DNA of 40,447 bases from Anaerolineae bacterium (GCA_018645405.1 JABGOQ010000110.1:1-40447), one strand, 5' to 3'. Positions 8,040-17,442 are shown, counted from the first letter of the stretch. A program made the numbers and translations. Notes: a model not told the origin generated them from the letters alone.

Positions 8040-8816
8040 TCAAAGGACAGTCAAGATTAAAGGGTCTCCTTCGGTTACGGCAATCGAATGTTCATAATGT
8101 GCCGTCAATGACCTATCAGCAGAGATTACCGTCCATTGGTCAGCCAAGACTTTCGTATTTGCTGTACCAACAAGTACCATCGGTTCTAAAGCAATGGTAA
8201 CCCCTGGACGAAGTAGCACTCCGCGACCAGAACTGCCATAATTTGGCACTTGAGGTCCCTCGTGCATTTGTCGTCCTACGCCATGACCTGTGTATTCTCG
8301 CGTAACGTAGAAGCCACGGCTTTCAACATATTGCTGGATCGCGGCAGAAACATCGCCTGTTCGATTGCCGGGTCGCATTTTATCAATGCCTGCCTTTAGA
8401 GCGCCGTTGGTTACGTCAAGCAATTTCTGTGCTGCAGATGAGATTTTACCCACCCCTGCAGAAAACGCAGAATCTGCAACGAAACCACCAAAAAGCGTTC
8501 CGCAATCTATCGAAACGATATCGCCTTCTTTTAACTTACGTTTCTTTTTCGGTATCCCGTGTACCAACTCTTCATTAATACAAACTGTAATGGACGCTGG
8601 AAATGGATAAGGTCCAGGATAGTTTTTAAAGGGCGATACAGCGTTGTGTTTCCTCAGCACTTCCTCAGCAGCCGCGTTGAGTTCAGCTGTGGTAACACCT
8701 GGTTTTAAAAGTTCTCGAACAGTTGCGTGAACTGTTGCATTAATACGCCCTGCTTCTTGCATAATTTCAATTTCAGCAGGATTTTTTACGTGAATTTGTC
8801 TTGCCCAATCCATCAT
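8040..8816 (-). CDS. map: Methionine aminopeptidase, type I
   Basis: Removes the initiator methionine from nascent proteins; binuclear metal enzyme. Ligand motifs are all visible: SIDCG and VADSAF (two Asp), TGHGVG (His), ALEPM (Glu) and HYEHSIAVTE (Glu). The catalytic His lies in NEELVHGIP. At 258 residues it is a minimal type Ia enzyme without an N-terminal zinc extension. The gene overlaps the adk stop by 1 nt, so the two are translationally coupled. The gap to rpmJ is 119 nt and contains no infA. Confidence 0.97.
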   Translation of the reverse strand: MMDWARQIHVKNPAEIEIMQEAGRINATVHATVRELLKPGVTTAELNAAAEEVLRKHNAVSPFKNYPGPYPFPASITVCINEELVHGIPKKKRKLKEGDIVSIDCGTLFGGFVADSAFSAGVGKISSAAQKLLDVTNGALKAGIDKMRPGNRTGDVSAAIQQYVESRGFYVTREYTGHGVGRQMHEGPQVPNYGSSGRGVLLRPGVTIALEPMVLVGTANTKVLADQWTVISADRSLTAHYEHSIAVTEGDPLILTVL

Positions 8817-9466
8817 TATTTTTTGACAATGGCGAGTATATCTTTTGCTAAAGCTTCAATAGCTTGCTCGCCTTGTACTTCTACCAATATTCCTTGATTT
8901 TTATAATACGCAATCAAAGGTGATGTTCGTTCTACATAGACTTTAAGCCGTTTTTTTGCAGTTTCGACTGTATCGTCATCACGCTGATACAACTCTGAGC
9001 CATCTTTATCACAAATACCTTCTTCTTGAGGAGGCTTAAATACAGAGTGAAAAATATGTCCATTCTTGCGGCAAGTCCAACGGCCAGAGAGACGCTCAAT
9101 TAGCACTTTATCCGATGCTTTGATATAAGGGACAATGCTCACGTCGTCGCCCATACTATCTAAGATGATTTTAAAGGCCTCCGCCTGTTTTAATGTGCGG
9201 GGAAAACCATCCATAACGGCACCCAGCTCACAATCCGAGCGAGAAATCCGCTCTTTTAGCATCCCTATTGTTACATCATCTGGGACAAGTTGGCCTTTAT
9301 TGATGTAACGCTGCGACAACTGTCCCAATTCTGTTTGATTTTTAATGTTTTCACGAAAGAGATCGCCTGTTGAGATATGGACTAACCCGATTTGTTTTGC
9401 CAAAATTTTTGCTTGAGTGCCTTTTCCAACACCTGGAGGACCGAGCAAAACAATGTAGGTAGCCAT
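8816..9466 (-). CDS. adk: Adenylate kinase
   Basis: Interconverts ATP + AMP and 2 ADP. The P-loop GPPGVGKGTQ (9-18), the AMP-binding region STGDLFREN and DGFPRTLKQAEAF, and the catalytic Arg in ERLSGRW and QRDDD are intact; length 216. The long LID domain is of the zinc type, but of the usual four ligand positions (Cys, Cys, Cys, Cys/Asp) it has C132, N135, C152 and D155, so one Cys is replaced by Asn. Zinc binding is therefore doubtful. It lies 12 nt after secY, as in many spc operons. Confidence 0.97.
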   Translation of the reverse strand: MATYIVLLGPPGVGKGTQAKILAKQIGLVHISTGDLFRENIKNQTELGQLSQRYINKGQLVPDDVTIGMLKERISRSDCELGAVMDGFPRTLKQAEAFKIILDSMGDDVSIVPYIKASDKVLIERLSGRWTCRKNGHIFHSVFKPPQEEGICDKDGSELYQRDDDTVETAKKRLKVYVERTSPLIAYYKNQGILVEVQGEQAIEALAKDILAIVKK

Positions 9467-9478
9467 GTCTATGTCTCC

Positions 9479-10831
9479 TTAGCGAACGAGAATTGAATCT
9501 TGGTATCCGTGTAATTTGAGTTCAGCGTCAATATTTTGGAAGACATCCCGAACAACGCCGACAACAATCAGCAACCCAGCTGAGGAAACAAGCAATAAGC
9601 CTGAACCTTGTGGTCCAATTGGCATAACTTGCTGCATCAAAAAGGGCAACACCGCAACAAGACCAAGAAATAGTGCGCCTGGGAGGGTGATACGTCTTTG
9701 TACTTTAGTAAGGTAGCGTTGAGTTGGAGCACCTCGACTGACTCCGGGGATTTGCGCACCCATTCGCTTTAAGTTTTCACCATAATTTTGTTGTGCAAAG
9801 AGAACGTCTGTGTAGAAAAAGGTGAAGACGACAACCATAACAAAGTAGATTAGCCAGTATGTGGCACCTGAACCATCAAACGTAGTTTGTGTACCTTGTG
9901 CAAAGTTTGCAATCCATGCTGTTTCTGAGTTTATGAAATAGCTGGAAACAATAGCAGGGAATTGCAAGATCGCGCTAGCAAAGATGAGCGGGATCATACC
10001 TGCCATATTGACCTTCAAAGGTAGTGAGCCTTTGACGGGCATAGACATACGGTTTCCCATACGACGGCCAGGATACATAACAGGAACGTTACGTTGTCCT
10101 TGTTGTACGAAGACAACGGCATAGATAGTTGCGATCAAAACAACAATTGTCACTGCGAGCAAAAGCCAACGGCTTTGTTCATCGCTCATCATTCGAACAA
10201 GGTTGCTAGGCAAGTTCACAACGATACCTGCAAAAATGATTAAGGAAAGGCCTTGTTTACGCATGCCGTATTCAGAAATCAATTCTCCAAGCCAAATTGC
10301 GAACATTGTTCCACCAGTCATCGCTAAGAGAACTGTAATGGAAGGAAGCAAAAGGGCACCTGTAAAGCCAAAGGGAACGATTTGAGCCAGTCCACCTTGT
10401 GTAGCAAATGAGTTGAAAATGTTAACCTGTCCAATTGCAGAAAGCATAGCCATCGGAACTGCCAGGATATAGGTCCATTTTTCCATCCATTTTTGCCCTT
10501 CACGAGGATCATCTTCCATTCGCTGTTGCAAAGCAGGGATGATCGGAGTGAGCAATTGCAAAATAATTTGCGCGGTAATATATGGATACACACCCATTGA
10601 TAACAATGAAAATTGCGAGACCGTACCACCTGACAAAAGGTCAAGGAAGTTCAAGATAGTACCACCAGCACCACTAGAACGGAATAGTTCCAACGCAGCA
10701 AAATCTACGCCAGGAACGGGGACATTAGCAGCTACTCGATAGAGAGCCAAGAAACCCAGCGTAAAAAGCAATTTACGACGAATATCAACCGAAGTCCATA
10801 AGTAACGCCAACCAGAAAATGTTGACTTCAT
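9479..10831 (-). CDS. secY: Preprotein translocase subunit SecY
   Basis: Channel subunit of the Sec translocon in the cytoplasmic membrane. Ten hydrophobic segments can be traced over 450 residues. Characteristic motifs are ALYRVAANVPVPGVD near TM1, LLSGGTVSQFSLLSMGVYPYITAQI (plug/TM2 region), MRKQGLSLIIFAGIV and YLTKVQRRITLPGALFLG (cytoplasmic loop before TM9). It lies between rplO and adk, the standard spc position. Confidence 0.98.
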   Translation of the reverse strand: MKSTFSGWRYLWTSVDIRRKLLFTLGFLALYRVAANVPVPGVDFAALELFRSSGAGGTILNFLDLLSGGTVSQFSLLSMGVYPYITAQIILQLLTPIIPALQQRMEDDPREGQKWMEKWTYILAVPMAMLSAIGQVNIFNSFATQGGLAQIVPFGFTGALLLPSITVLLAMTGGTMFAIWLGELISEYGMRKQGLSLIIFAGIVVNLPSNLVRMMSDEQSRWLLLAVTIVVLIATIYAVVFVQQGQRNVPVMYPGRRMGNRMSMPVKGSLPLKVNMAGMIPLIFASAILQFPAIVSSYFINSETAWIANFAQGTQTTFDGSGATYWLIYFVMVVVFTFFYTDVLFAQQNYGENLKRMGAQIPGVSRGAPTQRYLTKVQRRITLPGALFLGLVAVLPFLMQQVMPIGPQGSGLLLVSSAGLLIVVGVVRDVFQNIDAELKLHGYQDSILVR

Positions 10832-10857
10832 AAAAAAGTCTCCTGTCCTACAACAAG

Positions 10858-11313
10858 TTAGCTAATCAATTCTATGCTGCCACCGGCAGCTTCAATTTTT
10901 TCTTGCGCGCCTTTACTTACGCGATGAACACATACCTTAAGGGCTGTCTTTATTTCACCGCGCCCCAAAAGAACAATGGGATTGCGGATATCACGTACTA
11001 GACGGGCATCGTTTAAGCTTTCAGGTGTCACATCAGCATCTGCCTTGAATACTTCAATCAATTGATCAATATTGATTTCGTTATATTTGACTCGATTCCG
11101 AACATGCATCCCTTTACCACGCATAAATGGTAAACGACGGAAGAAGGGCAGGTTCCCGCCCTGGCGATATAACTTGCCACCGCTACCCGAACGGGATTTT
11201 TGTCCCTTAGTACCGCGACCTGCTGTTTTCCCCTGACCAGCAGCGATACCACGCCCGACGCGTTTTCTATTTTTCTTTGCACCAGGATTCGGCGCAAGCT
11301 CATGTAATTTCAT
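10858..11313 (-). CDS. rplO: 50S ribosomal protein L15
   Basis: Late-assembly large-subunit protein. The Gly/Arg/Lys-rich N-terminal extension KRVGRGIAAGQGKTAGRGTKGQKSRSG and the FFRRLPFMRGKG segment are typical. The C-terminal globular part ends GAQEKIEAAGGSIELIS. The length of 151 is normal. It lies 9 nt after rpmD. Confidence 0.98.
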   Translation of the reverse strand: MKLHELAPNPGAKKNRKRVGRGIAAGQGKTAGRGTKGQKSRSGSGGKLYRQGGNLPFFRRLPFMRGKGMHVRNRVKYNEINIDQLIEVFKADADVTPESLNDARLVRDIRNPIVLLGRGEIKTALKVCVHRVSKGAQEKIEAAGGSIELIS

Positions 11314-11322
11314 ATCAAATTC

Positions 11323-11517
11323 CTACTCTTCTACTTTGACAAGGTGACTAACTTTAAAAAGCATTCCTCGCACAGCAGGGTTATCCACATGTTCTACCGT
11401 ATGATTCATACGACGTAGTCCCAAAGCGCGTACTGTGGCTTTCTGCCGTTTACTATAACCAATTGGGCTTTTTACCAAAGTAACGCGTAATTTTTTCTTA
11501 GCAGCTTTCTTTGCCAT
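11323..11517 (-). CDS. rpmD: 50S ribosomal protein L30
   Basis: Small two-layer protein (64 residues). [55 protein letters not shown] covers the whole family; a short Lys-rich N-terminus precedes it. It lies 6 nt after rpsE, in the standard S5-L30-L15 order. Confidence 0.97.
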   Translation of the reverse strand: MAKKAAKKKLRVTLVKSPIGYSKRQKATVRALGLRRMNHTVEHVDNPAVRGMLFKVSHLVKVEE

Positions 11518-11523
11518 GATTAA

Positions 11524-12051
11524 TTACCTCCGTTCCCAAAATGGAATTAATTCTTTTATATCTTTACCACGTCGGGCGGCTTCTTCGGCTGGTGATTTCA
11601 GTTGCTCTAACGCATCAAATGTCGCTTTGACAACATTAAGCACATTATTGCTTCCTAAAGATTTAGTCAAAATATCTTTAACACCAGCGGCTTCTAAAAC
11701 TGCACGAACACCACCTGCCGCGATAACTCCAGTACCAGGGGAAGCCGGTTTCAAGAGAACTTTTGCTCCCGCAACACGACCAATCGTTTTATGAGCAATG
11801 GTCGTATCGGATAAATTTACAAAGTGAAGGTCACGGCGCGCGCGATCAGAGGCTTTACGAATGGCATCCGGTACAGTATTGGCTTTGCCAATCCCCATAC
11901 CAATTTTTCCTTTCCCATCACCAACGACAATAGTTGTCCGAAATCGAAAACGGCGTCCACCTTTGACCACTTTTGCTACGCGAGCAATCTCGATCATACG
12001 TTCGTCAAGATCGTCTTTTTCAAACTTCTGTTTTTTATTAAATTTTGCCAT
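11524..12051 (-). CDS. rpsE: 30S ribosomal protein S5
   Basis: Involved in decoding fidelity and mRNA unwinding at the entry site. The S5 double-stranded RNA-binding fold is recognisable in MIEIARVAKVVKGGRRFRF and VGDGKGKIGMGIGKANTVPDAI, followed by the C-terminal domain with RAVLEAAGVKDILTKSLGSNN. The open frame extends to a GTG at 12063, but the ATG at 12049-12051 has a GGAG about 6 nt upstream and gives the usual N-terminus, so it is chosen (175 residues). Confidence 0.97.
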   Translation of the reverse strand: MAKFNKKQKFEKDDLDERMIEIARVAKVVKGGRRFRFRTTIVVGDGKGKIGMGIGKANTVPDAIRKASDRARRDLHFVNLSDTTIAHKTIGRVAGAKVLLKPASPGTGVIAAGGVRAVLEAAGVKDILTKSLGSNNVLNVVKATFDALEQLKSPAEEAARRGKDIKELIPFWERR

Positions 12052-12069
12052 AGTATTCTCCACTCAGTC

Positions 12070-12435
12070 CTAGAACTGTAAGCCACCTTCGCGCGCGGCA
12101 TCTGCCAAAGCTTTTACTCGCCCTGTATAACGGAAACCACCACGATCAAAAACGATGCTGGTAATTCCTGCTTTTTTTGCGCGCTCGGCAATGGCTTCTC
12201 CAACCAAGCGGGCTTGCTCTACCTTTTTTAGGTCTTTCATTTTTACACGCAGTTCGGAATCAATGCTGGAGGCAGAAGCAAGAGTTTTACCTGCCTCATC
12301 ATCAATTACTTGAGCATAAATTTCCGAAAGGCTTCGGAAAACACTCAACCGCGGACGTACGGTGGTTCCAGAAATATGTTTGCGCACACGAGCATGACGT
12401 CGAATGCGCGCTGCAGCACGATTTTTAACAGCCAT
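12070..12435 (-). CDS. rplR: 50S ribosomal protein L18
   Basis: Binds 5S rRNA at the central protuberance. [26 protein letters not shown] at the N-terminus and [26 protein letters not shown] at the C-terminus are the standard L18 motifs. Length 121. It lies 2 nt after rplF. Confidence 0.98.
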   Translation of the reverse strand: MAVKNRAAARIRRHARVRKHISGTTVRPRLSVFRSLSEIYAQVIDDEAGKTLASASSIDSELRVKMKDLKKVEQARLVGEAIAERAKKAGITSIVFDRGGFRYTGRVKALADAAREGGLQF

Positions 12436-12437
12436 AA

Positions 12438-12986
12438 TTACAACATTCCTTTCCCGGCTTTGCCAGCCTTACGACGGACATATTCACCGAGATAACGGAT
12501 TCCTTTGCCATGATAAGGCTCAGGTGGGCGAACTTTGCGGATTTCGGAGGCAACTTTGCCAACGACTTCCTTATCAATGCCCATTACCTTAATCTGTTTG
12601 GTTTTAGAATCTGCTTCAAAGCTAATGCCATCCACTGGTTCAATTTCAACAGGATGTGAATAGCCTACATTCAAAACAAGGTTTTTGCCTTTTATTTCAG
12701 CACGATAGCCAACCCCCTGAATTTCAAGAGTTTTCTCGAAACCCGCGCTGACACCTTGCACCATATTTGCAATCAATGCGCGTGTCGTTCCATGAAGGGC
12801 TCGTTCTGTCGGATGGTCAGATTTTCTTTTTACGATAACCTGCTCATCTTCCATTCCGATTTCCATCAAATGGGAAAACTGTCGCTGCATTTCACCTTTT
12901 TTGCCCTTTACTTTCACAAAAGAGCCTTTAATATTAACCTGCACACCATCTGGGATGCTGACAGGCATTCGTCCAATACGAGACAT
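12438..12986 (-). CDS. rplF: 50S ribosomal protein L6
   Basis: Binds near the sarcin-ricin loop. It has two homologous domains; [15 protein letters not shown] opens the first, and KPPEPY-like [28 protein letters not shown] closes the second. The open frame runs 17 codons further upstream into the rpsH end, but a GGAGGTT about 7 nt before the ATG at 12984-12986 fixes the start (182 residues). Confidence 0.97.
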   Translation of the reverse strand: MSRIGRMPVSIPDGVQVNIKGSFVKVKGKKGEMQRQFSHLMEIGMEDEQVIVKRKSDHPTERALHGTTRALIANMVQGVSAGFEKTLEIQGVGYRAEIKGKNLVLNVGYSHPVEIEPVDGISFEADSKTKQIKVMGIDKEVVGKVASEIRKVRPPEPYHGKGIRYLGEYVRRKAGKAGKGML

Positions 12987-13002
12987 TGTTAATAACCTCC
13001 GG

Positions 13003-13416
13003 CTACCAAATCTTACAGAGGAGCTCGCCACCAACACCTAAAGAACGAGCCTTTTGCCCGGTCATTACTCCTTGAGGAGTGGACAAAATTGCAATACCAA
13101 TACCAGAAAGAACCCAAGGGATATTTCGTTTTTTGGTATAAACACGACGTCCAGGACGGCTTACTCGTTCCAAACCGGTTAAAACCGATTGACGTTCACG
13201 ACGCTTACCTACATATTTTACTTGTACGCGCAGCGCTGGCTGGTTTGGTCGTTCCCCATTAATGACCTCAACTTTTTCCAAGTATCCTTCATCCTTAAGG
13301 ATGTTGGCAATTTCTACTTTCATCTTGGAACTAGGCATCGCAACGGTTACTTGACCAATCATGACCGCGTTACGAATGCGGGTCAACATATCAGCAATAG
13401 GATCAGAAAAACTCAT
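13003..13416 (-). CDS. rpsH: 30S ribosomal protein S8
   Basis: Central-domain 16S rRNA-binding protein; in E. coli the translational repressor of the spc operon. FSDPIADMLTRIRNA opens the protein, and SRPGRRVYTKKRNIPWVLSGIGIAILSTPQGVMTGQKARSLGVGGELLCKIW is the C-terminal half. The upstream codon at 13434 is rejected: GAGGTG (13422-13427) sits just before the ATG at 13414-13416, giving 137 residues. Confidence 0.97.
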   Translation of the reverse strand: MSFSDPIADMLTRIRNAVMIGQVTVAMPSSKMKVEIANILKDEGYLEKVEVINGERPNQPALRVQVKYVGKRRERQSVLTGLERVSRPGRRVYTKKRNIPWVLSGIGIAILSTPQGVMTGQKARSLGVGGELLCKIW

Positions 13417-13434
13417 AATTTCACCTCTACCCAA

Positions 13435-13617
13435 CTACCAAGAAGCTTTAGTTACGCCAGGAATCTTTCCTTCTAGCGCTAACTCACGAAAGCAAATTCG
13501 ACATAAGCCAAAGCGGCGAATATAGCCACGAGGGCGACCACAACGTTGGCAGCGATTACGGACACGGGTTGGGTACTTCCGTCGCATCTCACGATACTGC
13601 ATACATTTTTTTGCCAT
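13435..13617 (-). CDS. rpsZ: 30S ribosomal protein S14, zinc-binding type
   Basis: 60-residue short S14 with a zinc ribbon: C23-x2-C26 and C39-x2-C42 in [28 protein letters not shown]. It ends GVTKASW, the universal S14 tail. This is the C+ paralogue type, in its usual position between rplE (2 nt away) and rpsH. Confidence 0.98.
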   Translation of the reverse strand: MAKKCMQYREMRRKYPTRVRNRCQRCGRPRGYIRRFGLCRICFRELALEGKIPGVTKASW

Positions 13618-13619
13618 AA

Positions 13620-14165
13620 TTATGCTTCCTTTTTGAACGGCATTCCAAGCAGTGTCAACAAAGAACGTGCTTGGTCATCATTCTGTGCGGTAGTAACAAT
13701 GGTAATTTCCATCCCGCGCAGTTTATCAATTTTGTCGTAATCAATTTCAGGCCAGATCAACTGATCTTTAAGGCCCAAAGTGTAATTTCCACGCCCATCA
13801 AACGAGTTGGGCGAAATACCGCGAAAGTCACGAACACGTGGCAAGGCAACATTGATCAAACGATCAGCGAATGCCCACATTTTTTCACCACGCAAAGTTA
13901 CTTTTGCGCCAATTACAATTCCATCACGCAATTTGAAATTTGCGATGCTTTTACGTGATTTTGTCAACACAGGGCGTTGCCCAGTAATGGTAGCAATATC
14001 ACCAGCAGCAGCTTCGATAACTTTTGGGTTATCTTTTGCTTCGCCAAGGCCAATATTCACTACTATTTTGTCAATGCGCGGCACTTGCATCACACTCGTA
14101 AACCCAAAGTCTTTTGTCAGCGAGGGCACCGCTTCTTCTTGATAAAATTCTCTCATTTTGTTCAT
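13620..14165 (-). CDS. rplE: 50S ribosomal protein L5
   Basis: 5S rRNA-binding protein that contacts P-site t[19 protein letters not shown], the [22 protein letters not shown] segment, [32 protein letters not shown] and the C-terminal [16 protein letters not shown] are the family signatures. Length 181. GGAG 7 nt before the first ATG (14163-14165) supports that start rather than the second Met. Confidence 0.98.
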   Translation of the reverse strand: MNKMREFYQEEAVPSLTKDFGFTSVMQVPRIDKIVVNIGLGEAKDNPKVIEAAAGDIATITGQRPVLTKSRKSIANFKLRDGIVIGAKVTLRGEKMWAFADRLINVALPRVRDFRGISPNSFDGRGNYTLGLKDQLIWPEIDYDKIDKLRGMEITIVTTAQNDDQARSLLTLLGMPFKKEA

Positions 14166-14183
14166 ATCAATGCTCCAGATACC

Positions 14184-14513
14184 CTATTCGATCACTGCTT
14201 CACATTTTTTACAAATGCGATGAGCACCTTCTTCGTCACGTTGCACAGCGATACGCGTGGGTTGATCGCATTTGGGGCAAACAAGCATTACGTTAGAAAT
14301 ATGCATCGGTCCTTCAAACTTAATCAATCCAGGATTGATCGTACGCCCTTGTGTTTGCACTTGAGCTTGGTGTTTAGTACGCAGGTTAATTCCCTGCACT
14401 ACAACGCGACTATCTTTAGGGAGGACGTTAATTACCTCTCCGCGCCTTCCTTTATCTTCAAAACGACCGCTAATAATTTCAACGGTATCGCCTTTGCGGA
14501 TTTTGTTTTTCAT
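14184..14513 (-). CDS. rplX: 50S ribosomal protein L24
   Basis: Assembly-initiator protein with a KOW motif: KIRKGDTVEIISGRFEDKGRRGEVINVLP (about 4-32). The C-terminal part has two CxxC pairs (CPKCDQPT and CKKCEAVIE), forming a probable zinc ribbon; this variant is common outside the Proteobacteria. Length 109. Spaced 18 nt from rplN. Confidence 0.98.
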   Translation of the reverse strand: MKNKIRKGDTVEIISGRFEDKGRRGEVINVLPKDSRVVVQGINLRTKHQAQVQTQGRTINPGLIKFEGPMHISNVMLVCPKCDQPTRIAVQRDEEGAHRICKKCEAVIE

Positions 14514-14531
14514 TATTTTGCTCCCAAAACC

Positions 14532-14903
14532 TTATAATGCTTCTGGGGCTAGTGAAACGATCTTTGTATAGCCATGCTCACGCAATTCACGTGCAACAGG
14601 TCCAAAGATACGACTGCCCTTAGGGTTATTGCCATCACCATCAAGAATGACTGCGGCATTATCATCAAAACGAATATGTGAGCCGTCATCACGGCGCCAT
14701 TCTTTAGAACAACGCACAATAACCGCTCGTACTATTTCGCTTTTCTTAACAGAGCCTTGTGGCGTAGCGACTTTGACTGTGCCAACTACAACATCACCAA
14801 TGGTGCCGTATTTACGCACCGAACCGCCCAGCACATTGATTACTAAAATTTCGCGTGCACCAGTATTATCAGCTACTTTCAAACGTGATTCAGTCTGTAT
14901 CAT
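14532..14903 (-). CDS. rplN: 50S ribosomal protein L14
   Basis: Intersubunit-bridge protein and binding site for the silencing factor Rsf[28 protein letters not shown] is the diagnostic N-terminus, with [17 protein letters not shown]-type core and the ending [18 protein letters not shown]. Length 123. Its start overlaps the 3' end of rpsQ by 14 nt. Confidence 0.98.
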   Translation of the reverse strand: MIQTESRLKVADNTGAREILVINVLGGSVRKYGTIGDVVVGTVKVATPQGSVKKSEIVRAVIVRCSKEWRRDDGSHIRFDDNAAVILDGDGNNPKGSRIFGPVARELREHGYTKIVSLAPEAL

Positions 14904-15180
14904 TGCTTATTTCTCCTACACCTGTATCAGCAGTGCGTTTTTCACGTTTGACAATTTCCTCAACAACCCAATGTTTCTGTTTAGAAATTGGGCGGCTTTC
15001 TACAATACGAACTTGATCACCAATATTACAATTCAGTTCATCATGCGCCTTGACGCGCTTGTTGCTATGAACAACTTTGCGATAAAGAGGATGACGATAA
15101 GTTCGCGTGAGCTCAACTACAACGGTTTTCATCATTTTGTTACTGGTCACAAAACCAGTCAAGCGACGACGCTCGTTCAT
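14890..15180 (-). CDS. rpsQ: 30S ribosomal protein S17
   Basis: Primary 16S rRNA-binding protein with an OB fold. [34 protein letters not shown] and [31 protein letters not shown] are the family core. The last ~12 residues ([13 protein letters not shown]) are an acidic extension that overlaps the start of rplN. Length 96. Overlaps rpmC by 4 nt (ATGA-type coupling). Confidence 0.97.
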   Translation of the reverse strand: MNERRRLTGFVTSNKMMKTVVVELTRTYRHPLYRKVVHSNKRVKAHDELNCNIGDQVRIVESRPISKQKHWVVEEIVKREKRTADTGVGEISNDTD

Positions 15181-15383
15181 GCTTCACCTTCCATTTCAGC
15201 CGTAAGCTCGTTCATAATTGTGTTCATCCGAGCAATATCGCGACGCACAAAGCGGATTAGGCTGGTATCCGTTAACTGCCCAGTTACCTGCTGAAATCGA
15301 AATTTCATTAACTCTTCTTGGGCATCTGCTAATTTAGCTTCAATTTCACCGATAGACATTTTACGTAATTCATCTGCTTTCAT
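15177..15383 (-). CDS. rpmC: 50S ribosomal protein L29
   Basis: Two-helix protein at the exit-tunnel rim, near the trigger-factor/SRP site. [37 protein letters not shown] and [15 protein letters not shown] are typical. Length 68. It lies 2 nt after rplP. Confidence 0.97.
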   Translation of the reverse strand: MKADELRKMSIGEIEAKLADAQEELMKFRFQQVTGQLTDTSLIRFVRRDIARMNTIMNELTAEMEGEA

Positions 15384-15385
15384 GT

Positions 15386-15805
15386 CTATTCATCTCCTAT
15401 ATTGCTAGAAACGATCTTGGTTTTGATAGATAATTTATATTGCGCCAGCTTAAGAGCTTCTATAGCAACATCGTCTGGGAGACCGCCGATCTCAAACATA
15501 ATTCGACCAGGTTTTACGACTGCAACATAATACTCCACTGCCCCTTTACCTTTACCCATGCGAGACTCAGCCGCACGTTTGGTATAAGGCTTATCTGGGA
15601 AAATACGGATCCAGACCTTACCATGGCGTTTCATCGAGCGAACCATCGCACGGCGGGCGGCTTCAATTTGTCGAGCTGAAATCCAGCCCGGCTCTAAAGC
15701 CTGAATACCATAATCGCCAAAGCTAACTTCAACGCCTCGCGATGCTTTACCGCGCATTCGACCGCGCATTTGTTTACGCCATTTAAAACGTTTTGGCATC
15801 AACAT
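15386..15805 (-). CDS. rplP: 50S ribosomal protein L16
   Basis: Contacts the A-site tRNA elbow near the peptidyl-transferase centre. It starts [19 protein letters not shown] with an AGAGGT SD 7 nt upstream. [21 protein letters not shown], the basic [24 protein letters not shown] loop and the end of the domain are conserved. Length 139. It is 35 nt after rpsC. Confidence 0.98.
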   Translation of the reverse strand: MLMPKRFKWRKQMRGRMRGKASRGVEVSFGDYGIQALEPGWISARQIEAARRAMVRSMKRHGKVWIRIFPDKPYTKRAAESRMGKGKGAVEYYVAVVKPGRIMFEIGGLPDDVAIEALKLAQYKLSIKTKIVSSNIGDE

Positions 15806-15840
15806 AAGAATAACCTCTCTTCTTTTACACCTTCAGCTGC

Positions 15841-16590
15841 CTACCGACTAACGTAGACACCTTTAGTTTCTTCAGCCTTCTCTTCTACTTGCGGCAGTTT
15901 TTCGCCTTTATAAACCCAAACCTTGACACCAACTGTTCCATAAGCAGTAACTGCCTTAGTAACAGAGAAATCAATATCAGCTCTTAGGGTTTGCAGTGGC
16001 ACACGTCCATCACGCATCCATACACGACGCGCCATTTCAGCACCACTTAAGCGACCTGAAACTTCGATTTTCACGCCCTCAGCACCTTGGCGCATTGCAT
16101 TTTGCATCGCACGTTGCATAGCACGGCGATAAGCAATACGACGAGTCAACTGATCAGCGATATTGACAGCAATCAAGTGAGCATCCATATCCGGTGATTT
16201 GATTTCTTTTACATCTAAATCAACTTTTTGCCCAACCAATTCTTCTAAGGCAGAACGTATTTTCTTTACACTCTCACCTTTGCGTCCGATCAAAACACCT
16301 GGTTTTGCGGTGTGCACAGAAACCTTGACTTTGCCAGGGAAACGTTCAATCTCAATGCCTGAAACACCAGCACGCTGAGTTAGCACAGATTCTGCCAGCC
16401 CTTTGCGTAGCTCTGTAACTTTTCTAAATGTTGGCGAACCGCCTTTTGCCGCAACGCCTGTTAATAAGCTACGAATAGCAATATCTTGTTGCAGTAAATC
16501 ACGATATTGTGACCCTTTTGCAAACCAACGGGCTTTCCACGGTTGTGTTATTTTTAGGCGAAATCCAACGGGATGAACTTTACGACCCAT
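15841..16590 (-). CDS. rpsC: 30S ribosomal protein S3
   Basis: mRNA-entry helicase component of the 30S head. The start MGRKVHPVGFRLKITQPW, the KH-domain loop VLIGRKGESVKKIRSALE (GxxG-type IGRKGE, about 101-118) and the C-terminal domain GAEGVKIEVSGRLSGAEMARRVW with GTVGVKVWVYKGE identify it. It has 249 residues with a short acidic tail. A spacer of 218 nt separates it from rplV, where most bacteria have an overlap or a few bases. Confidence 0.98.
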   Translation of the reverse strand: MGRKVHPVGFRLKITQPWKARWFAKGSQYRDLLQQDIAIRSLLTGVAAKGGSPTFRKVTELRKGLAESVLTQRAGVSGIEIERFPGKVKVSVHTAKPGVLIGRKGESVKKIRSALEELVGQKVDLDVKEIKSPDMDAHLIAVNIADQLTRRIAYRRAMQRAMQNAMRQGAEGVKIEVSGRLSGAEMARRVWMRDGRVPLQTLRADIDFSVTKAVTAYGTVGVKVWVYKGEKLPQVEEKAEETKGVYVSR

Positions 16591-16808
16591 AATATCTCCT
16601 TTGCGTCCTTTTGGGATGGTTCTTTATTAGGATGCTGTGCCTCATCTCGCTCTTGATTTTTGCTTGTTTGCCTTCGACCAACATTGTTGCGATGCAAACA
16701 TTTTTCTGTTCACGTCGCAAATCTGATTGGGGTGCAGCAAGCAAGTTCAAATCACGTTCGATGCGGTTTTACATCCACAAAAACTTTTAGAACCAATCTC
16801 TCCTTTTC
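16591..16808 (-). other. Unexplained 218-nt spacer inside the S10 block (rplV-rpsC)
   Basis: No protein gene, tRNA or strong hairpin is recognisable. The only coding-like item in the operon direction is a 14-codon frame starting with TTG behind an AAAAGGAG just downstream of the rplV stop, and this may be chance. The rpsC SD lies at the distal end. The sequence has no heptamer repeats. It could be the remnant of a lost gene or of an rplV C-terminal extension, or an RNA element. Confidence 0.4.
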
Positions 16809-17156
16809 TTATGCTTCTCGCTCGCGCAAGATGATGGTTACATGCGAAGAGCGGCGCAATAGCGGTTTCAAACGACCGCGTGCCCCAAAGCGACGCCACT
16901 TGCGAGTGGGTGCTTCATCTGCATAAACTTTGGCAATGTAGAGATCATCCCGATTTAGCCCAAAGTTTTCTTCGGCATTAGCAACAGCAGAAACCAGCAA
17001 TTTACGCACGGGTTCTGCCGAACGTTTTTGTACAAAGCGCAACATTTCAAGTGCTTCTACAGCATCTTTACCGCGAATCAAATCAATGACAAGGCGTGCC
17101 TTTTGGGCAGATACTGAGTGGTGACTTAATTTTGCGCGAATATCTTGAGTAGCCAT
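16809..17156 (-). CDS. rplV: 50S ribosomal protein L22
   Basis: Lines the exit tunnel through its beta-hairpin loop. The core KLSHHSVSAQKARLVIDLIRGKDAVEALEML, AVANAEENFGLNRDDLYIAKVYADEAPTRKWRRFGARGR and the closing HVTIILREREA are standard. Length 115. It follows rpsS by 10 nt; the gap to the next gene, rpsC, is abnormally long. Confidence 0.98.
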   Translation of the reverse strand: MATQDIRAKLSHHSVSAQKARLVIDLIRGKDAVEALEMLRFVQKRSAEPVRKLLVSAVANAEENFGLNRDDLYIAKVYADEAPTRKWRRFGARGRLKPLLRRSSHVTIILREREA

Positions 17157-17166
17157 ATTTAAATTC

Positions 17167-17427
17167 CTACTTCACTAAGTGACCGCGGTAGGTGCGCGTG
17201 GGGGCAAATTCGCCCAAACGATGACCAACCATATTCTCGGTGATATAGATGGGGACATGGCGGCGACCATCATGGACGGCGATCGTATGCCCAACCATCT
17301 GCGGGAAGATTACGCTTGCCCTGCTCCAAGTGCGAATGACTTTCTTATCGCCCTTTTTGTTCATGGCATCAATTTTTACGAGTAGTTTGGGATCAATAAA
17401 TGGTCCCTTTTTTAATGAACGTGACAT
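17167..17427 (-). CDS. rpsS: 30S ribosomal protein S19
   Basis: Head protein in complex with S13. [20 protein letters not shown], the [29 protein letters not shown] core and [17 protein letters not shown] are diagnostic. Length 86. It follows rplB by 15 nt, in the conserved L2-S19-L22-S3 order. Confidence 0.98.
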   Translation of the reverse strand: MSRSLKKGPFIDPKLLVKIDAMNKKGDKKVIRTWSRASVIFPQMVGHTIAVHDGRRHVPIYITENMVGHRLGEFAPTRTYRGHLVK

Positions 17428-17442
17428 ATTTTATATCCTCGT

